Assembly: GCF_000738265.1 (NCBI RefSeq)
Contig: NZ_JFCQ01000020.1
Span: 1-64,000 of the forward strand
Direction of reading: 5' to 3'
DNA: 64,000 bases
DNA from: Corynebacterium jeikeium
GTDB taxonomy: Bacteria > Actinomycetota > Actinomycetes > Mycobacteriales > Mycobacteriaceae
Shown here in pieces: positions 54,419-63,682 of the stretch; the first letter of the stretch is position 1; every line of letters begins with the position of its first letter. The notes under the pieces are model-generated. The model was not told the DNA's origin. It searched no databases and worked only from the letters and a program-made list of their open reading frames with translations. The translations under genes were made by a program, and so were the position numbers.

Positions 54419-55309
54419 CGCTTCCCCTCCCCCGCATTTATCCTGATCGGCGCCGGCCTGGCGCTAGTCACTCCCGAAACGTTCACACCGCTGGCGGCAC
54501 ACATCTCCACGATGATTGCGATCATCATGCTGTGCATGGGGCTGACGCTGCCCGACTTCGCACTGGTCATCAAGCGCCCCCTGCCGATCTTCATCGGCGT
54601 GCTGGCGCAGTTCGTCATCATGCCGCTGGGTGCTGTGGCCGTGGCCAAGCTGCTGGGGCTGAACCCCATGCTGGCTATCGGCCTGCTGATGCTCGGTTCG
54701 GTGCCGGGTGGCACGACCTCCAACGTGGTTTCTTACCTAGCCCGCGGCGATGTTGCCCTGTCTGTGACCATGACCTCCGTGTCCACCATCCTCTCCCCGC
54801 TGGTCACCCCGGTGATCATGCTGTTGCTGGCGGGCGAGGAAACCCCCGTGGATGGCAAGTCCATGGCGTGGAGCCTGGTGCAGACCGTGCTGCTGCCCGT
54901 CATCGGCGGCTTGGTCATCCGCGTGATCTTCGACCGCTTCGTCCGGACCCTGCTTCCGATCCTGCCGTGGCTGTCGATCGTCGCCATCGGTGGCGTGGTC
55001 TTCCCCGCCGTCGCAAGGTCGTCGGAAACCCTGATGAACATTGGCGTCATGGTGCTAGTTGCCGTGATCATCCACAACACTCTCGGCTACATCCTGGGCT
55101 ACTTCGCCGCCCGCGCTGCCGGCGAGTCCCCTGCAGTGTGCCGCACCACCGCCATCGAGGTCGCCACGCAGTCCGCCGGCCTGGCATCTGGAATGTCGGG
55201 CAAGTACTGGGCCCCGGAGGCCGCCATCCCCGGCGCGGTCGCCGCCGTCTGGCACAACATCTCCGGCGCACTGTTTGCCTTCCTCGCGCGCCGCTTCGCC
55301 AAAAACTAG
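54419..55309 (+). CDS. Bile acid:sodium symporter family protein, 5' end unclear
   Basis: The frame is open from a TAA at 54416-54418. It encodes the normal first helix of the family (PAFILIGAGLALVTPETFTPLA), but the first ATG is at 54512, after that helix, giving 265 residues where about 300-320 is usual. Later motifs are intact (MGLTLPDFALV; GSVPGGTTSNVVSYLARGD; EVATQSAGLASGM). No ATG, GTG or TTG lies between 54419 and 54512. Either a rare start codon is used, or a one-base change in the C-run at 54429-54433 has separated the start. It belongs to the arsenite/bile-acid/pantothenate transporter superfamily; the substrate is unknown. Confidence 0.75.
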   Translation, partial: RFPSPAFILIGAGLALVTPETFTPLAAHISTMIAIIMLCMGLTLPDFALVIKRPLPIFIGVLAQFVIMPLGAVAVAKLLGLNPMLAIGLLMLGSVPGGTTSNVVSYLARGDVALSVTMTSVSTILSPLVTPVIMLLLAGEETPVDGKSMAWSLVQTVLLPVIGGLVIRVIFDRFVRTLLPILPWLSIVAIGGVVFPAVARSSETLMNIGVMVLVAVIIHNTLGYILGYFAARAAGESPAVCRTTAIEVATQSAGLASGMSGKYWAPEAAIPGAVAAVWHNISGALFAFLARRFAKN

Positions 55310-55335
55310 CGCCCCGAGCCCCTACCATGGGGCTC

Positions 55336-56265
55336 ATGCGTATCTTCGGCTTTGAATCTTTCGGCGGTCCCGAGGTCACCCGCTTCCTTGATGTCCCCGA
55401 CCTCCAGTGGCAGCCCGGCAGCGTGCTGATCCGCCCCACCGCGATCAGCCTGAACCCCGGCGACATCAAGGTGCGCAACGGCCAGCGCCAGGGCGCTTTC
55501 CCCGTCGAGTTCCCCATGGCCATGGGGCGCGAGGCCGCCGGCATCGTCGTCGAAGCCGATCCCTCCACCGGTTTCTCGCCGGGCGATCATGTCTTCGGGT
55601 CGGCTTTCTCTGGCACTGGTGCTGCCAGCGGTTCTTTCGTTCTTTTGGACGCCACCTCGACCGCAACTATCCCCAGCGGTGTGGAGGCCACGGATGCGGC
55701 CTGCCTGCCCGCGGCCGCCGGGACCGCCTACGACGCTTTGGCGGAACTGCACGACCTGGAAACCTGGCCGGATGAGGGCGCCCGCCTGCTGGTGATCGGC
55801 GCGGGCGGCGGAGTGGGCACGCATGCTCTGCAGTTGGCGCGGCATTACAACATTGAGGTCATCGGCATCGCCAGCGCCCGCAAGAAGATGCTCGTGGAGC
55901 GCCTGGGGGCGCGCTTTATGGATACCGCGGAGCTAGGCAAGACCGGTTCCCATGTCACCGTCCCACCGGTAGACGGCATCCTGGATCTGGTCGGCGGCGA
56001 GGTCTTGGAGGGGCTGGCGCATCTTGCACCAGAGGGCGCCATCCGCAGCGCCGCAGACAAACAGCTGGCCACCCGCCTGGGCGGTAGCGGCATCACTCGC
56101 ACCCGTACCCAGGAGCGTTTCGCAGAACTCGCCCGCTTGGTCGCGGAGGGCGCGATGCGCCCGGTCATCGGCAGGGAGCTGTCCTTCAGCGCAGCCGCCG
56201 AGGGCTACGATGAGGTGGAGTCGGGGCACGCGCTGGGAAAGGTCGTTCTCACTGTGAATGACTAG
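55336..56265 (+). CDS. Zinc-free quinone oxidoreductase-like MDR protein
   Basis: 309 residues. MDR fold: RPTAISLNPGDIKVRNG, MGREAAGIV, and nucleotide motif VIGAGGGVGTHALQLA. There are no zinc Cys, so it resembles quinone oxidoreductases. The second ATG (55336) is chosen: TACCAT (55323-55328) lies 7 nt before it, consistent with a leaderless mRNA; the ATG at 55327 would overlap the -10. It contains a copy of the dispersed motif. Confidence 0.8.
   Translation: MRIFGFESFGGPEVTRFLDVPDLQWQPGSVLIRPTAISLNPGDIKVRNGQRQGAFPVEFPMAMGREAAGIVVEADPSTGFSPGDHVFGSAFSGTGAASGSFVLLDATSTATIPSGVEATDAACLPAAAGTAYDALAELHDLETWPDEGARLLVIGAGGGVGTHALQLARHYNIEVIGIASARKKMLVERLGARFMDTAELGKTGSHVTVPPVDGILDLVGGEVLEGLAHLAPEGAIRSAADKQLATRLGGSGITRTRTQERFAELARLVAEGAMRPVIGRELSFSAAAEGYDEVESGHALGKVVLTVND
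55638..55661 (+). repeat. Dispersed GACGCC motif, copy in the quinone oxidoreductase gene
   Basis: CGTTCTTTTGGACGCCACCT on the + strand, sense to the gene, followed by CGACC as in the hemW copy. Confidence 0.5.
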
Positions 56266-56322
56266 CGGAAGCGCTAGGCTTCTTCTTTAATACAACTCTT
56301 TTCTTTACTTAAGGACGTTTTC

Positions 56323-56964
56323 ATGAAGCGCACGTCTGCCCTTGCCCTGCTCACCGTCGCCGCGCTGGGCTTAAGTGCCTGCGGTTCTGAAAACTCCAAC
56401 GATGCCGCCGACTCCGAAAGCTCCGCCAACAGCTCTGCGCGGCAAGATTCCGCAGCCAAGGATGAAGGCTCTAAAAAGGACAGCTCGAAGAAGTCCGGCC
56501 CCAACCCCACCCCACCTGCTTCAAACCACGGTTCCGGTCACACCTCCGCCCCGGATAGCAACAACCGCGCAGCTGAGCCGACGCGAGGCAAACGCAAACG
56601 TTCCTCTTCCAACGGGGGACCTGCTTACCCGCGAAATGACTGCGGGGTCACTGCAAATGGCGCTGAGATCAGCGTTCCGCTGCGCACGTCATGCGAGTTC
56701 GCCGATGTGATTTATGCAGCGGCATTGAAGCCCACCTACGTCTATAGGTCTAGCGACCCTAGCGTGACGGCTATCCCCCGTGCGAGCATCACGGTCACTG
56801 ACCCCGATTCCGGTGATACTCATGCGATGGACTGCCTCGTGGGGTCGGACGGCAGCACTCTAATGTGTCGGGTAGGCAAATCGAACGATTACGACTTTGG
56901 GGCAGACTTCACTCTGAAGCAAAAGAAGTGGTTCGACTACCTCACAATCGCCACTCCACAGTAG
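56323..56964 (+). CDS. Lipoprotein of unknown function
   Basis: 213 residues. A signal peptide with lipobox LSAC (Cys20) is followed by a long Ser/Lys/Asn/Pro-rich linker (21-100) and a C-terminal domain with four Cys (NDCGVTANG, RTSCEFADV, MDCLVG, MCRVGKSNDYDFGADF), probably two disulfides. This domain resembles the DUF4333-type of actinobacterial lipoproteins only loosely. It sits in the membrane outer face. It is preceded by an A/T-rich stretch and AAGGACG. Confidence 0.7.
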   Translation: MKRTSALALLTVAALGLSACGSENSNDAADSESSANSSARQDSAAKDEGSKKDSSKKSGPNPTPPASNHGSGHTSAPDSNNRAAEPTRGKRKRSSSNGGPAYPRNDCGVTANGAEISVPLRTSCEFADVIYAAALKPTYVYRSSDPSVTAIPRASITVTDPDSGDTHAMDCLVGSDGSTLMCRVGKSNDYDFGADFTLKQKKWFDYLTIATPQ

Positions 56965-57000
56965 GACTCCCCCTCGTGCCCTGCGCGGATAAGGCGAACG

Positions 57001-57540
57001 TTAGGCAGGGGTCAGCGCGCCGGCGGTAGCGATCACCGCAAACTCCGCGATCCAGATCCACAGCCAGGGGCGCTTCGGCAGCAACGGCAGCTCTTCGGAC
57101 GGAGCAGGTCGAGCGAACACGGACTTTGTTGCCGGGTCGAAGGATTCCCACACCTCCCGGTAATCAGCTTCCGTGGCGGCCCATTGCCGAACCGACTTCG
57201 TATCGCGTTTGTTCGCATATATCCAATACAACGCTGGGCCTGCGAAGACGAGGAAATACAGGACTGCGAGGAGGATTTTTAGACCTCCCGAGGTACCTTC
57301 CACAGCCCCCGAAGGAATCCCGACAAGCATCATGCCACCCAAGATCAGTGCAAGCCACGCCGCGAGCTTTTTAGCGGTATTCGGGCGGTACCTGGCCAAC
57401 CGGATGCGGCGGGTTTCCACTTCTTGCTCATCTGTGGAACGCACGACGTGCCCGTCGGTGGGATCCTCGTCCGGCATCCAGCCAGCCAAGTAATCCTTCT
57501 TGCCCTGCTCGCCATAACCCTGCGGCTCTTTGTAGTTCAT
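57001..57540 (-). CDS. Hypothetical membrane protein
   Basis: 179 residues. A charged N-terminal third (YKEPQGYGEQGKKDYLAGW) is followed by two central membrane helices (LAAWLALILGGMMLVGIPSG; ILLAVLYFLVFAGPALYWIY), a basic/acidic region, and a third hydrophobic segment at the C-terminus (WLWIWIAEFAVIATAGAL). No family recognised. Divergent from the FUSC gene and convergent with the lipoprotein gene. Confidence 0.65.
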   Translation of the reverse strand: MNYKEPQGYGEQGKKDYLAGWMPDEDPTDGHVVRSTDEQEVETRRIRLARYRPNTAKKLAAWLALILGGMMLVGIPSGAVEGTSGGLKILLAVLYFLVFAGPALYWIYANKRDTKSVRQWAATEADYREVWESFDPATKSVFARPAPSEELPLLPKRPWLWIWIAEFAVIATAGALTPA

Positions 57541-57669
57541 GACTCTTAGTGTAGGTAGGGCCCGGACAACCCACAGCGGGACGTTCGATTCTCTGCGGTT
57601 AGACTATGACTGTCCAACCCGATCCTTTTAGTTCCATTGAGCGATCCTTCGAGGAGGCCTACAGCCGCA

Positions 57670-59382
57670 GTGAGCCAGCCCAGTCCCGTAAAGCGCCCCG
57701 CCGAGTTCCCCATCCCCCAGCGCCCTAGCGCCTGGGAACTCTTCACTACCTTCAACTCCAAGGCCAAAGGCTGGGCAGCTGGCGTGCGGGCCGCACTGTC
57801 TTTGCTGATCCCGGGCACAATCGCGTGGTCTTTAGGCCACACCGATGCAATGCTGCTAGTCGCCGGAGGCGCGTTCGCTGTTATTTACGGCGGCAACCTT
57901 CCATACCGAACCCGTCTGAAGGTCATGGTCTTCTCCGCCGCACTTCTGGCCATCTGCCCCACCATCGCAGCATGGCTGGGAAAGATGATGTGGGCGCACA
58001 TGGATTCCGGGGGTTCGCACTGGTGGCTGCTGATCGCCGGTGCCTATTGCACCTTCCTGTCGGGCGTATTCACCTATGCCCAGAACGCTCTGCGTCTGCC
58101 GCCACCGGGCGGCTTCTTCATCGTCATGGTCTCCGGCGGCGCCACGATGATCGCCCGCAACGGCCTCAACCCGCTAGCCATCGGTGGCTGGGCTCTGTTC
58201 GGCGCGTTCGTCGCCGTCATCGTCGGCATGTTCCCCGCCCTGCTCAACCCGCGGGGCCCAGAGCAGCAGGCGATCCGCACCCTCAACAACGCGGTTGCGG
58301 ACTTCGAGGCCGATCCTTCGCCCGGCCACTACTACCTCGCCCGCACCTCTTTGTTTGAGGCCTGGTCCGCTCTCATGGGAGCAGGGATCGTCTCTGGTGG
58401 CAAGGTTGTCCGCGAAGCTCAGCGCGACCTGGTTGCGCAGGTGCAGCAGGCCCGCAAGCGGCTCATGGCGCTCAGCGCCGAGGCCGGTTACGTCGACACG
58501 GACGAGGATTTCTCCGACTCCAACGGCATGGTCGAGCCCACCCGCACCGCCATCCCCCACCACCAGCCCTCGGTGAAATACCGCATCGGCCGCTCTCTGA
58601 ACATCCACAGCCATGCGGAACTCAGCATGGAAAAGGTGGTGCTGGCCAGTCTGACCTCCTGCGCCCTGACCATCTGGCTGGGGCTGGATCGCCCCGACTG
58701 GGGTGTTATCACAGCCCTACTGATCCTGCAGTGGGGGCCAGAGAAAATCCCCGGCACCATCCGCGGCGTCCACCGACTCTTGGGCTCCGTGCTGGGCATC
58801 GGCTTGTTTGCCATCGCCCACGCCTTCCAGATCGGCGGCCTTCCCCTGCTGTTCCTTCTGGCCATCTGCCAATTCGCCGCCGAGTTCTTCATCGTCAAGA
58901 ACTATGCGTTCACCGTCATCTTCACCACACCCATGGCGCTGATGATGGGTAACTCGCTCGCCCGCCCGCTCAGCGATGTCACCATCGACCGCCTCGCCGA
59001 GGTGTGTATTGCGATGATCTGTTCGTTTATTTTCTTGTGGTTCTGGCGCACTACGTCGGACGCCCACTATCACCGCCGCCTGGTCGGCCATTGTAAAGCC
59101 GCCATGGGCTCCCTGCTGGGCGCATTGCTGACTACCCACCCCGACGATGCTCTCTACGCACGCCGCGACCTGCAGTTCGAGCTGCTCAGCGAGCGCAAGC
59201 ACATGATGAAGATGATCAACAACAACTCGTCGTACGCGCGCCGCGTGTGGGCCAAGCACAACCAGCTGCAGCTCACCGGGTATACCCTGCTGGATTACTG
59301 CAACGCCCACGCGGACGAGGAGCTCTCCTTAAGTGAAATCAACCGCCTGGCCGCGTCGGTACGGGCGCTCGGTGGAAACTAG
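57670..59382 (+). CDS. FUSC-family membrane transporter
   Basis: 570 residues from GTG 57670 (GAGGAGG about 12 nt upstream; TTG 57637 is an alternative). Two blocks of membrane helices (about 45-190 and 325-450) are separated by a soluble domain, the aromatic acid exporter/FUSC layout; LGLDRPDWGVITALLILQWGP and RGVHRLLGSVLGIGL are the conserved FUSC part. It probably exports aromatic or other organic acids. The last 100 residues are soluble. Convergent with lepA. Confidence 0.8.
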   Translation: MSQPSPVKRPAEFPIPQRPSAWELFTTFNSKAKGWAAGVRAALSLLIPGTIAWSLGHTDAMLLVAGGAFAVIYGGNLPYRTRLKVMVFSAALLAICPTIAAWLGKMMWAHMDSGGSHWWLLIAGAYCTFLSGVFTYAQNALRLPPPGGFFIVMVSGGATMIARNGLNPLAIGGWALFGAFVAVIVGMFPALLNPRGPEQQAIRTLNNAVADFEADPSPGHYYLARTSLFEAWSALMGAGIVSGGKVVREAQRDLVAQVQQARKRLMALSAEAGYVDTDEDFSDSNGMVEPTRTAIPHHQPSVKYRIGRSLNIHSHAELSMEKVVLASLTSCALTIWLGLDRPDWGVITALLILQWGPEKIPGTIRGVHRLLGSVLGIGLFAIAHAFQIGGLPLLFLLAICQFAAEFFIVKNYAFTVIFTTPMALMMGNSLARPLSDVTIDRLAEVCIAMICSFIFLWFWRTTSDAHYHRRLVGHCKAAMGSLLGALLTTHPDDALYARRDLQFELLSERKHMMKMINNNSSYARRVWAKHNQLQLTGYTLLDYCNAHADEELSLSEINRLAASVRALGGN

Positions 59383-59397
59383 TCGGCGTCAATAAAC

Positions 59398-61248
59398 CTA
59401 GTCGGCATCAGTAGACAGGGCAGCAACGAAGGCTTCCTGTGGAACAGAAACCGAACCAATGGCCTTCATGCGCTTCTTGCCTTCCTTCTGCTTTTCCAGC
59501 AGCTTGCGCTTACGCGAGACGTCGCCGCCGTAGCACTTGGAAAGAACGTCCTTGCGCAGGGCGCGGATGTTCTCGCGGGCAATGATCTTGGAGCCGATGG
59601 CAGCCTGCACCGGCACCTCGAACTGCTGGCGCGGGATAAGCTCCTTGAGCTTCACCGTCATCTTGTTGCCGTACCAGTGGGCGTTTTCGCGGTGCACGAT
59701 CGCGCTGAACGCATCCACCGGGTCGCCCTGCAGCAGGATGTCGACCTTCACCAGGTCGGCCAGCTGCTCACCAGCTTCCTCGTAGTTCAGCGAAGCATAG
59801 CCCTTGGTGCGGGACTTTAACTGGTCGAAGAAGTCGAAGATGATCTCGCCCAGCGGCATGGTGTAGCGCAGCTCCACGCGGTCCTCGGACAGGTAGTCCA
59901 TGCCGCCCATCTGGCCACGCTTGGACTGGCACAGCTCCATAGTCGAACCCAGGAACTCCGCCGGCACGATCACGGTCATCTTCACGATCGGCTCGTAGAC
60001 CTCACGCATCTTGCCGCCCGGCCAGTCCGAGGGGTTGCGGACGTAGACTTCCTTGCCGTCCTCCTTGACCACACGGTAGACCACGGAAGGCGCGGTGGAG
60101 ATCAGGTCCAGGCCGAACTCGCGCTCCAGGCGGGTGCGGGTGATCTCCATGTGCAGCAGCCCCAGGAACCCACAGCGGAAGCCGAAGCCCAGGGCCACCG
60201 AAGTCTCCGGTTCGAAAGTCAGGGAAGCATCGTTAAGCTGCAGCTTCTCGATTGCTTCGCGCAGGTCGGGGTACTGGTCGGCGCTGATTGGGAACAGGCC
60301 GGAGTACACCATCGGGGTCGGCTCCTGATAGCCCTTCAAAGGCACCTCGGCTCCGTTGGTCGCCCAGGTGATCGTATCGCCCACCTTGGACTGGCGAACG
60401 TCCTTCACACCGGTGATGATGTAGCCAACCTCGCCCACACCCAGGCCCTTGGTCTTCGTCGGTTCTGGGGAGACCACGCCGATTTCTAGGGTTTCGTGGG
60501 TCGCGCCGGTACTCATCATTTGGATCTTCTGGCGGGATTCCAGCTTGCCGTCCATCATGCGCACGTAGGTCACCACGCCGCGGTAGATGTCGTAGACGCT
60601 GTCGAAGATCATGGCGCGGGCCGGGGCATCAGCGTCCCCCACGGGAGCGGGCACAAGTTCGCAGACCTTATCCAGCAGCTCGGGCACACCCTCGCCCGTC
60701 TTGCCGGATACGCGCAGTACGTCCTCCGGCTCGCAACCAATAATGTGGGCGAGCTCCAGCGAGTACTTCTCCGGGTCTGCTGCCGGCAGGTCGATCTTGT
60801 TCAGCACCGGGATGATTTCGAGGTCGTTTTCCATCGCCAGGTACAGATTCGCCAGCGTCTGGGCCTCGATGCCCTGCGCTGCGTCGACCAGCAGGATGCA
60901 GCCCTCACACGCCTCCAGGGCGCGGGAGACCTCATAGGTAAAGTCGACGTGACCCGGCGTATCGATCAGGTGCATCACGAGTTCTTCACCCGCGTGTGGG
61001 CCAGTCTTCGGCACCCATGGAAGGCGCACGTTCTGCGCCTTAATGGTGATGCCACGCTCGCGCTCAATATCCATGTTGTCCAGGTATTGGTCGCGCATGT
61101 CGCGGTCTTCGACTACGCCGGACATCTGCAGGATGCGGTCCGCCAGGGTGGATTTGCCGTGGTCAATGTGGGCAATGATGCAGAAGTTGCGGATCCTCTC
61201 CGGGTCCGTGAACGTCTCTGTGGCGTAATTCTTCTGCTTGGCTGCCAT
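59398..61248 (-). CDS. lepA: Elongation factor 4 (LepA)
   Basis: 616 residues. GTPase motifs [34 protein letters not shown] and NKIDLP; C-terminal LepA-specific domain with [17 protein letters not shown]. Back-translocating ribosomal GTPase that helps translation under stress. GAGGAGGGCAC precedes the ATG. Divergent from the PemK-like gene, 117 bp between starts. Confidence 0.97.
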   Translation of the reverse strand: MAAKQKNYATETFTDPERIRNFCIIAHIDHGKSTLADRILQMSGVVEDRDMRDQYLDNMDIERERGITIKAQNVRLPWVPKTGPHAGEELVMHLIDTPGHVDFTYEVSRALEACEGCILLVDAAQGIEAQTLANLYLAMENDLEIIPVLNKIDLPAADPEKYSLELAHIIGCEPEDVLRVSGKTGEGVPELLDKVCELVPAPVGDADAPARAMIFDSVYDIYRGVVTYVRMMDGKLESRQKIQMMSTGATHETLEIGVVSPEPTKTKGLGVGEVGYIITGVKDVRQSKVGDTITWATNGAEVPLKGYQEPTPMVYSGLFPISADQYPDLREAIEKLQLNDASLTFEPETSVALGFGFRCGFLGLLHMEITRTRLEREFGLDLISTAPSVVYRVVKEDGKEVYVRNPSDWPGGKMREVYEPIVKMTVIVPAEFLGSTMELCQSKRGQMGGMDYLSEDRVELRYTMPLGEIIFDFFDQLKSRTKGYASLNYEEAGEQLADLVKVDILLQGDPVDAFSAIVHRENAHWYGNKMTVKLKELIPRQQFEVPVQAAIGSKIIARENIRALRKDVLSKCYGGDVSRKRKLLEKQKEGKKRMKAIGSVSVPQEAFVAALSTDAD

Positions 61249-61365
61249 GTGCCCTCCTCTTTCGCTTACGCGTAACCCTACTATGTATCGGCCCGGAAGT
61301 AGCAGACGGGGTTTGGCTGCGAAACTGCATTCCTGTGTGTGCCTCGTTCAGGTAATCTGTCAGCT

Positions 61366-61965
61366 ATGGCTGGTTCCGAAGTTAGTGATGTGGAAGTGAC
61401 GCCCCCACGTGGCAAATCCACCAATCTCTTTGGGGCTATTCGGAGATTCTTCCAGCATTTTTACCTACGTCATTTCACGCGCAAACAAGCGCTGAAGCGC
61501 GGCATCGCGGAACTCAATGCACATCTGGGCATGGGGGCCAAGCACGCTGCTGCGACGGAGTCGCGGGAGGAAACTATTAAGACCCCCAGCCGGGATCTTG
61601 CCCGTGCCGTCACTTACATCCCGGATATGGACGGGCAGGCAGATGCTGGAGAGGTCGTGTGGGCGAACATTCGCCCCAAGAAGGGCATGGTTCCCGAGCA
61701 ACGCGCGGTCCTCGTGGTGGGTCGCAACCACCACCGGCTACTAACGCTACTGATCTCCTCCCGGGAAGAATACGCCGATAAGATCAACTGGATCCCCGTC
61801 GGCACTGGTCCGTGGAGTACCGGCGCGGACCTGGATAGCTGGGTACGAATGGATAAGGTGCTGCAGGTTCCGGAGTCCCACATTCAGCGCCGCGGCATCC
61901 CGCTGCCAGCCCGTCGCTTTGAACGGGTGGCCAACGAACTCCGCCAGGTCTACGGCTGGAGCTAA
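61366..61965 (+). CDS. PemK/MazF-fold protein with N-terminal extension
   Basis: 199 residues. The basic, Phe/Arg-rich N-terminal 90 residues (AIRRFFQHFYLRHFTRKQ) precede a PemK-like domain: GEVVWANIRPKKGMVPEQRAVLVVGR and a C-terminal QRRGIPLPARRFERV. MazF/PemK toxins cut mRNA, but here the domain is long, has no antitoxin gene next to it, and sits between lepA and rpsT as in related genomes, so a conserved non-toxin role seems likelier. TAATCT (61353-61358) lies 7 nt before the ATG, suggesting a leaderless mRNA. Confidence 0.75.
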   Translation: MAGSEVSDVEVTPPRGKSTNLFGAIRRFFQHFYLRHFTRKQALKRGIAELNAHLGMGAKHAAATESREETIKTPSRDLARAVTYIPDMDGQADAGEVVWANIRPKKGMVPEQRAVLVVGRNHHRLLTLLISSREEYADKINWIPVGTGPWSTGADLDSWVRMDKVLQVPESHIQRRGIPLPARRFERVANELRQVYGWS

Positions 61966-61977
61966 GCTCCCCGCGTT

Positions 61978-62007
61978 TTGTCGTTTCCCGACCTATACTG
62001 CTAACAT
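61978..62007 (+). promoter_or_regulatory. Candidate promoter of rpsT
   Basis: TTGTCG (61978-61983), 18 bp, TAACAT (62002-62007); TATACT at 61994 is an alternative -10. It gives an about 185-nt leader before rpsT. Long leaders of S20 genes can carry translational control, but I see no specific element. Confidence 0.4.
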
Positions 62008-62199
62008 TTCTCGAGTTCACAGTGCCCGTGTTGCGCTCGCAAAAAGTACGCCCCGCAATACGTAAGCACTGCAGGCCACGTCGCATTCCACAGGACCTTG
62101 GGTGGGGTGTAAGAGATCACGTGGACACAGCGAAGCTTTGTGCTTCCAATGAACGTCAAAATTTTTTTCGAAGACTTTTAGGAAAAGAGGCACGCCACC

Positions 62200-62463
62200 A
62201 TGGCAAACATCAAGCAGCAGAAGAAGCGCGTTCTGACCAACGAGATCGCCCGCAAGCGCAACCAGGCTATCCGCTCCCGTCTGCGCACCGAGACCCGCAA
62301 GTTCAACGCTGCGGTTGAGGCTGGCGACAAGGAAGCCGCAGAGGCTCAGCTGCGCGTCGCTTCCCGCTTCTACGACAAGGCCGTCACCAAGGGCACCATT
62401 CACCGCAACAACGCGGCGAACAAGAAGTCCGGTATGGCCGCTCGCTTCAACAAGATGGCTTAA
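62200..62463 (+). CDS. rpsT: 30S ribosomal protein S20
   Basis: 87 residues, Lys/Arg/Ala-rich: ANIKQQKKRVLTNEIARKR, then HRNNAANKKSGMAARFNKM at the end. A standard bacterial S20 that binds 16S rRNA early in assembly. AGAGG lies upstream of the ATG. It ends at a nested terminator. Confidence 0.97.
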   Translation: MANIKQQKKRVLTNEIARKRNQAIRSRLRTETRKFNAAVEAGDKEAAEAQLRVASRFYDKAVTKGTIHRNNAANKKSGMAARFNKMA

Positions 62464-62491
62464 GCTTTCGCTAGCTTCTTGTGTAAAAGAG

Positions 62492-62569
62492 GCCCGCATC
62501 CTTTAAAAGAGGTTGAGACGTTGCGTCACTAAGCAACGACAACAACAACCTCCCCGGGTGCGGGCTTTC
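62492..62569 (+). terminator. Nested terminator after rpsT
   Basis: GCCCGCATCC (62492-62501) pairs with GGGTGCGGGC (62556-62565), followed by TTTCA. An inner hairpin CGTTGC/GCAACG (about 62519-62538) sits inside. The outer loop is unusually long (about 54 nt). Confidence 0.7.
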
Positions 62570-62635
62570 ACTTTGCCCTAAAGTGATTAGCTAGGTTTCA
62601 AACGCAATGACTTTCCGAAGGAGTTCGAAGAAGGG

Positions 62636-63676
62636 ATGAAGGATCGTTTCCGATCAGCCCTGCTCGGCACCGCATTGGGCGATGCGTGGGGCTACCCGTA
62701 CCAGATGCCTCCGCAGCCCGAGCGCACCCCGCTTCCCGAACCGCTTGTTATCAGTGACGCTACGCAGATGACGTTGGCGCTCTGTGCCGCGATGAAGGAT
62801 ATCGACCGAGGAAACCTCGACCGCGAAGAGGGCATGCAGGCCATCGGCCAGCACTTCATCAACTACCACTCCGACCCGGACTACGACCGCCTGCCCGGCC
62901 CCTCCACAACGGAATCGCTAGACCGTCTGAGCCAGCTCGGCGCGGAGCACTGGGACGATGTGTCTACCCACTCCGGGGGTTCGGGCGCGGTCATGCGCGT
63001 GGCTGCCAGTGCGCTGCTGGCTCCGTCGGATCAGGGCGTGGGCTGGTCCGTGCTGCAAGGCATGGTGACCCACGACTCGGGCGTGGCCCGTGCGGCGTGC
63101 GCCGTGATGGCATGCCTGGTGTCCGCCCGCAAGGGCACCGACCTGGTGAATGTCGCTGAAGGTCTGGCCGGCGACGAGAACTTCGACAACGACAATCTGC
63201 TGACCAACGAGGAGAAGTCCGACATCCTCCAGGATCTGGATTCGGCGCTGATCACGGACCTCACCGGCCCCGACGCGCCGCTGAGCGAGTTGATTTCCCG
63301 CGTGGCCGCTGTGCGCGAGCACCTAGATCCTTTCCTGGCGCAGGGCGACTTCGAGGAGCTTTACCGCTGCCGCCGCAAGTTCGTGCAGATCTTCGGCCGG
63401 GGCTGGGATGCTGGTTCGTGCACGGCTTCTGCCCTGCTGCTGGCGCAGCTGTACCTGGATCACAGTGATCAATACGCCCCGCACGATTTCCTGCACGTCG
63501 CGGTGAATTGGCCGGGCAACCGCAACACCCGTGCGTCGTTGACGGGTGCGCTGCTGGGTTCCCACCTGGAAGGTGGCGTGGACCAGTGGGAGGAAACGCG
63601 GGACTACCAGTTCGAATCCCGCTACAACGACGCGATCCACTGCGGCGTGTGGAAGGGCTTCCGCCCCGCGGTATAG
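62636..63676 (+). CDS. ADP-ribosylglycohydrolase-fold protein with altered metal site
   Basis: 346 residues. The family frame is clear: RFRSALLGTALGDAWGYP at the N-terminus, HSGGSGAVMRVAA in the middle, and ASLTGALLGSHLEG near the end. The metal ligands of the family are mostly lost: the TDDT motif reads SDAT (40-43) and the DxDT motif reads NRNT (295-298). The ORF is intact. It may bind ADP-ribose without cleaving it, or use another chemistry. It starts at ATG 62636 with GAAGGGATGAAGG-like purines upstream. Confidence 0.8.
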   Translation: MKDRFRSALLGTALGDAWGYPYQMPPQPERTPLPEPLVISDATQMTLALCAAMKDIDRGNLDREEGMQAIGQHFINYHSDPDYDRLPGPSTTESLDRLSQLGAEHWDDVSTHSGGSGAVMRVAASALLAPSDQGVGWSVLQGMVTHDSGVARAACAVMACLVSARKGTDLVNVAEGLAGDENFDNDNLLTNEEKSDILQDLDSALITDLTGPDAPLSELISRVAAVREHLDPFLAQGDFEELYRCRRKFVQIFGRGWDAGSCTASALLLAQLYLDHSDQYAPHDFLHVAVNWPGNRNTRASLTGALLGSHLEGGVDQWEETRDYQFESRYNDAIHCGVWKGFRPAV

Positions 63677-63682
63677 CGGGTG

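Noticed and set aside
57606..57728. 40-residue ORF (ATG 57606) overlapping the FUSC start
   Set aside because: No ribosome site, and TAGACT directly before the ATG would place the transcription start after it; the frame ends inside FUSC.
61366..61965. Type II toxin-antitoxin module
   Set aside because: Only the PemK-like part is present; there is no small antitoxin ORF on either side.
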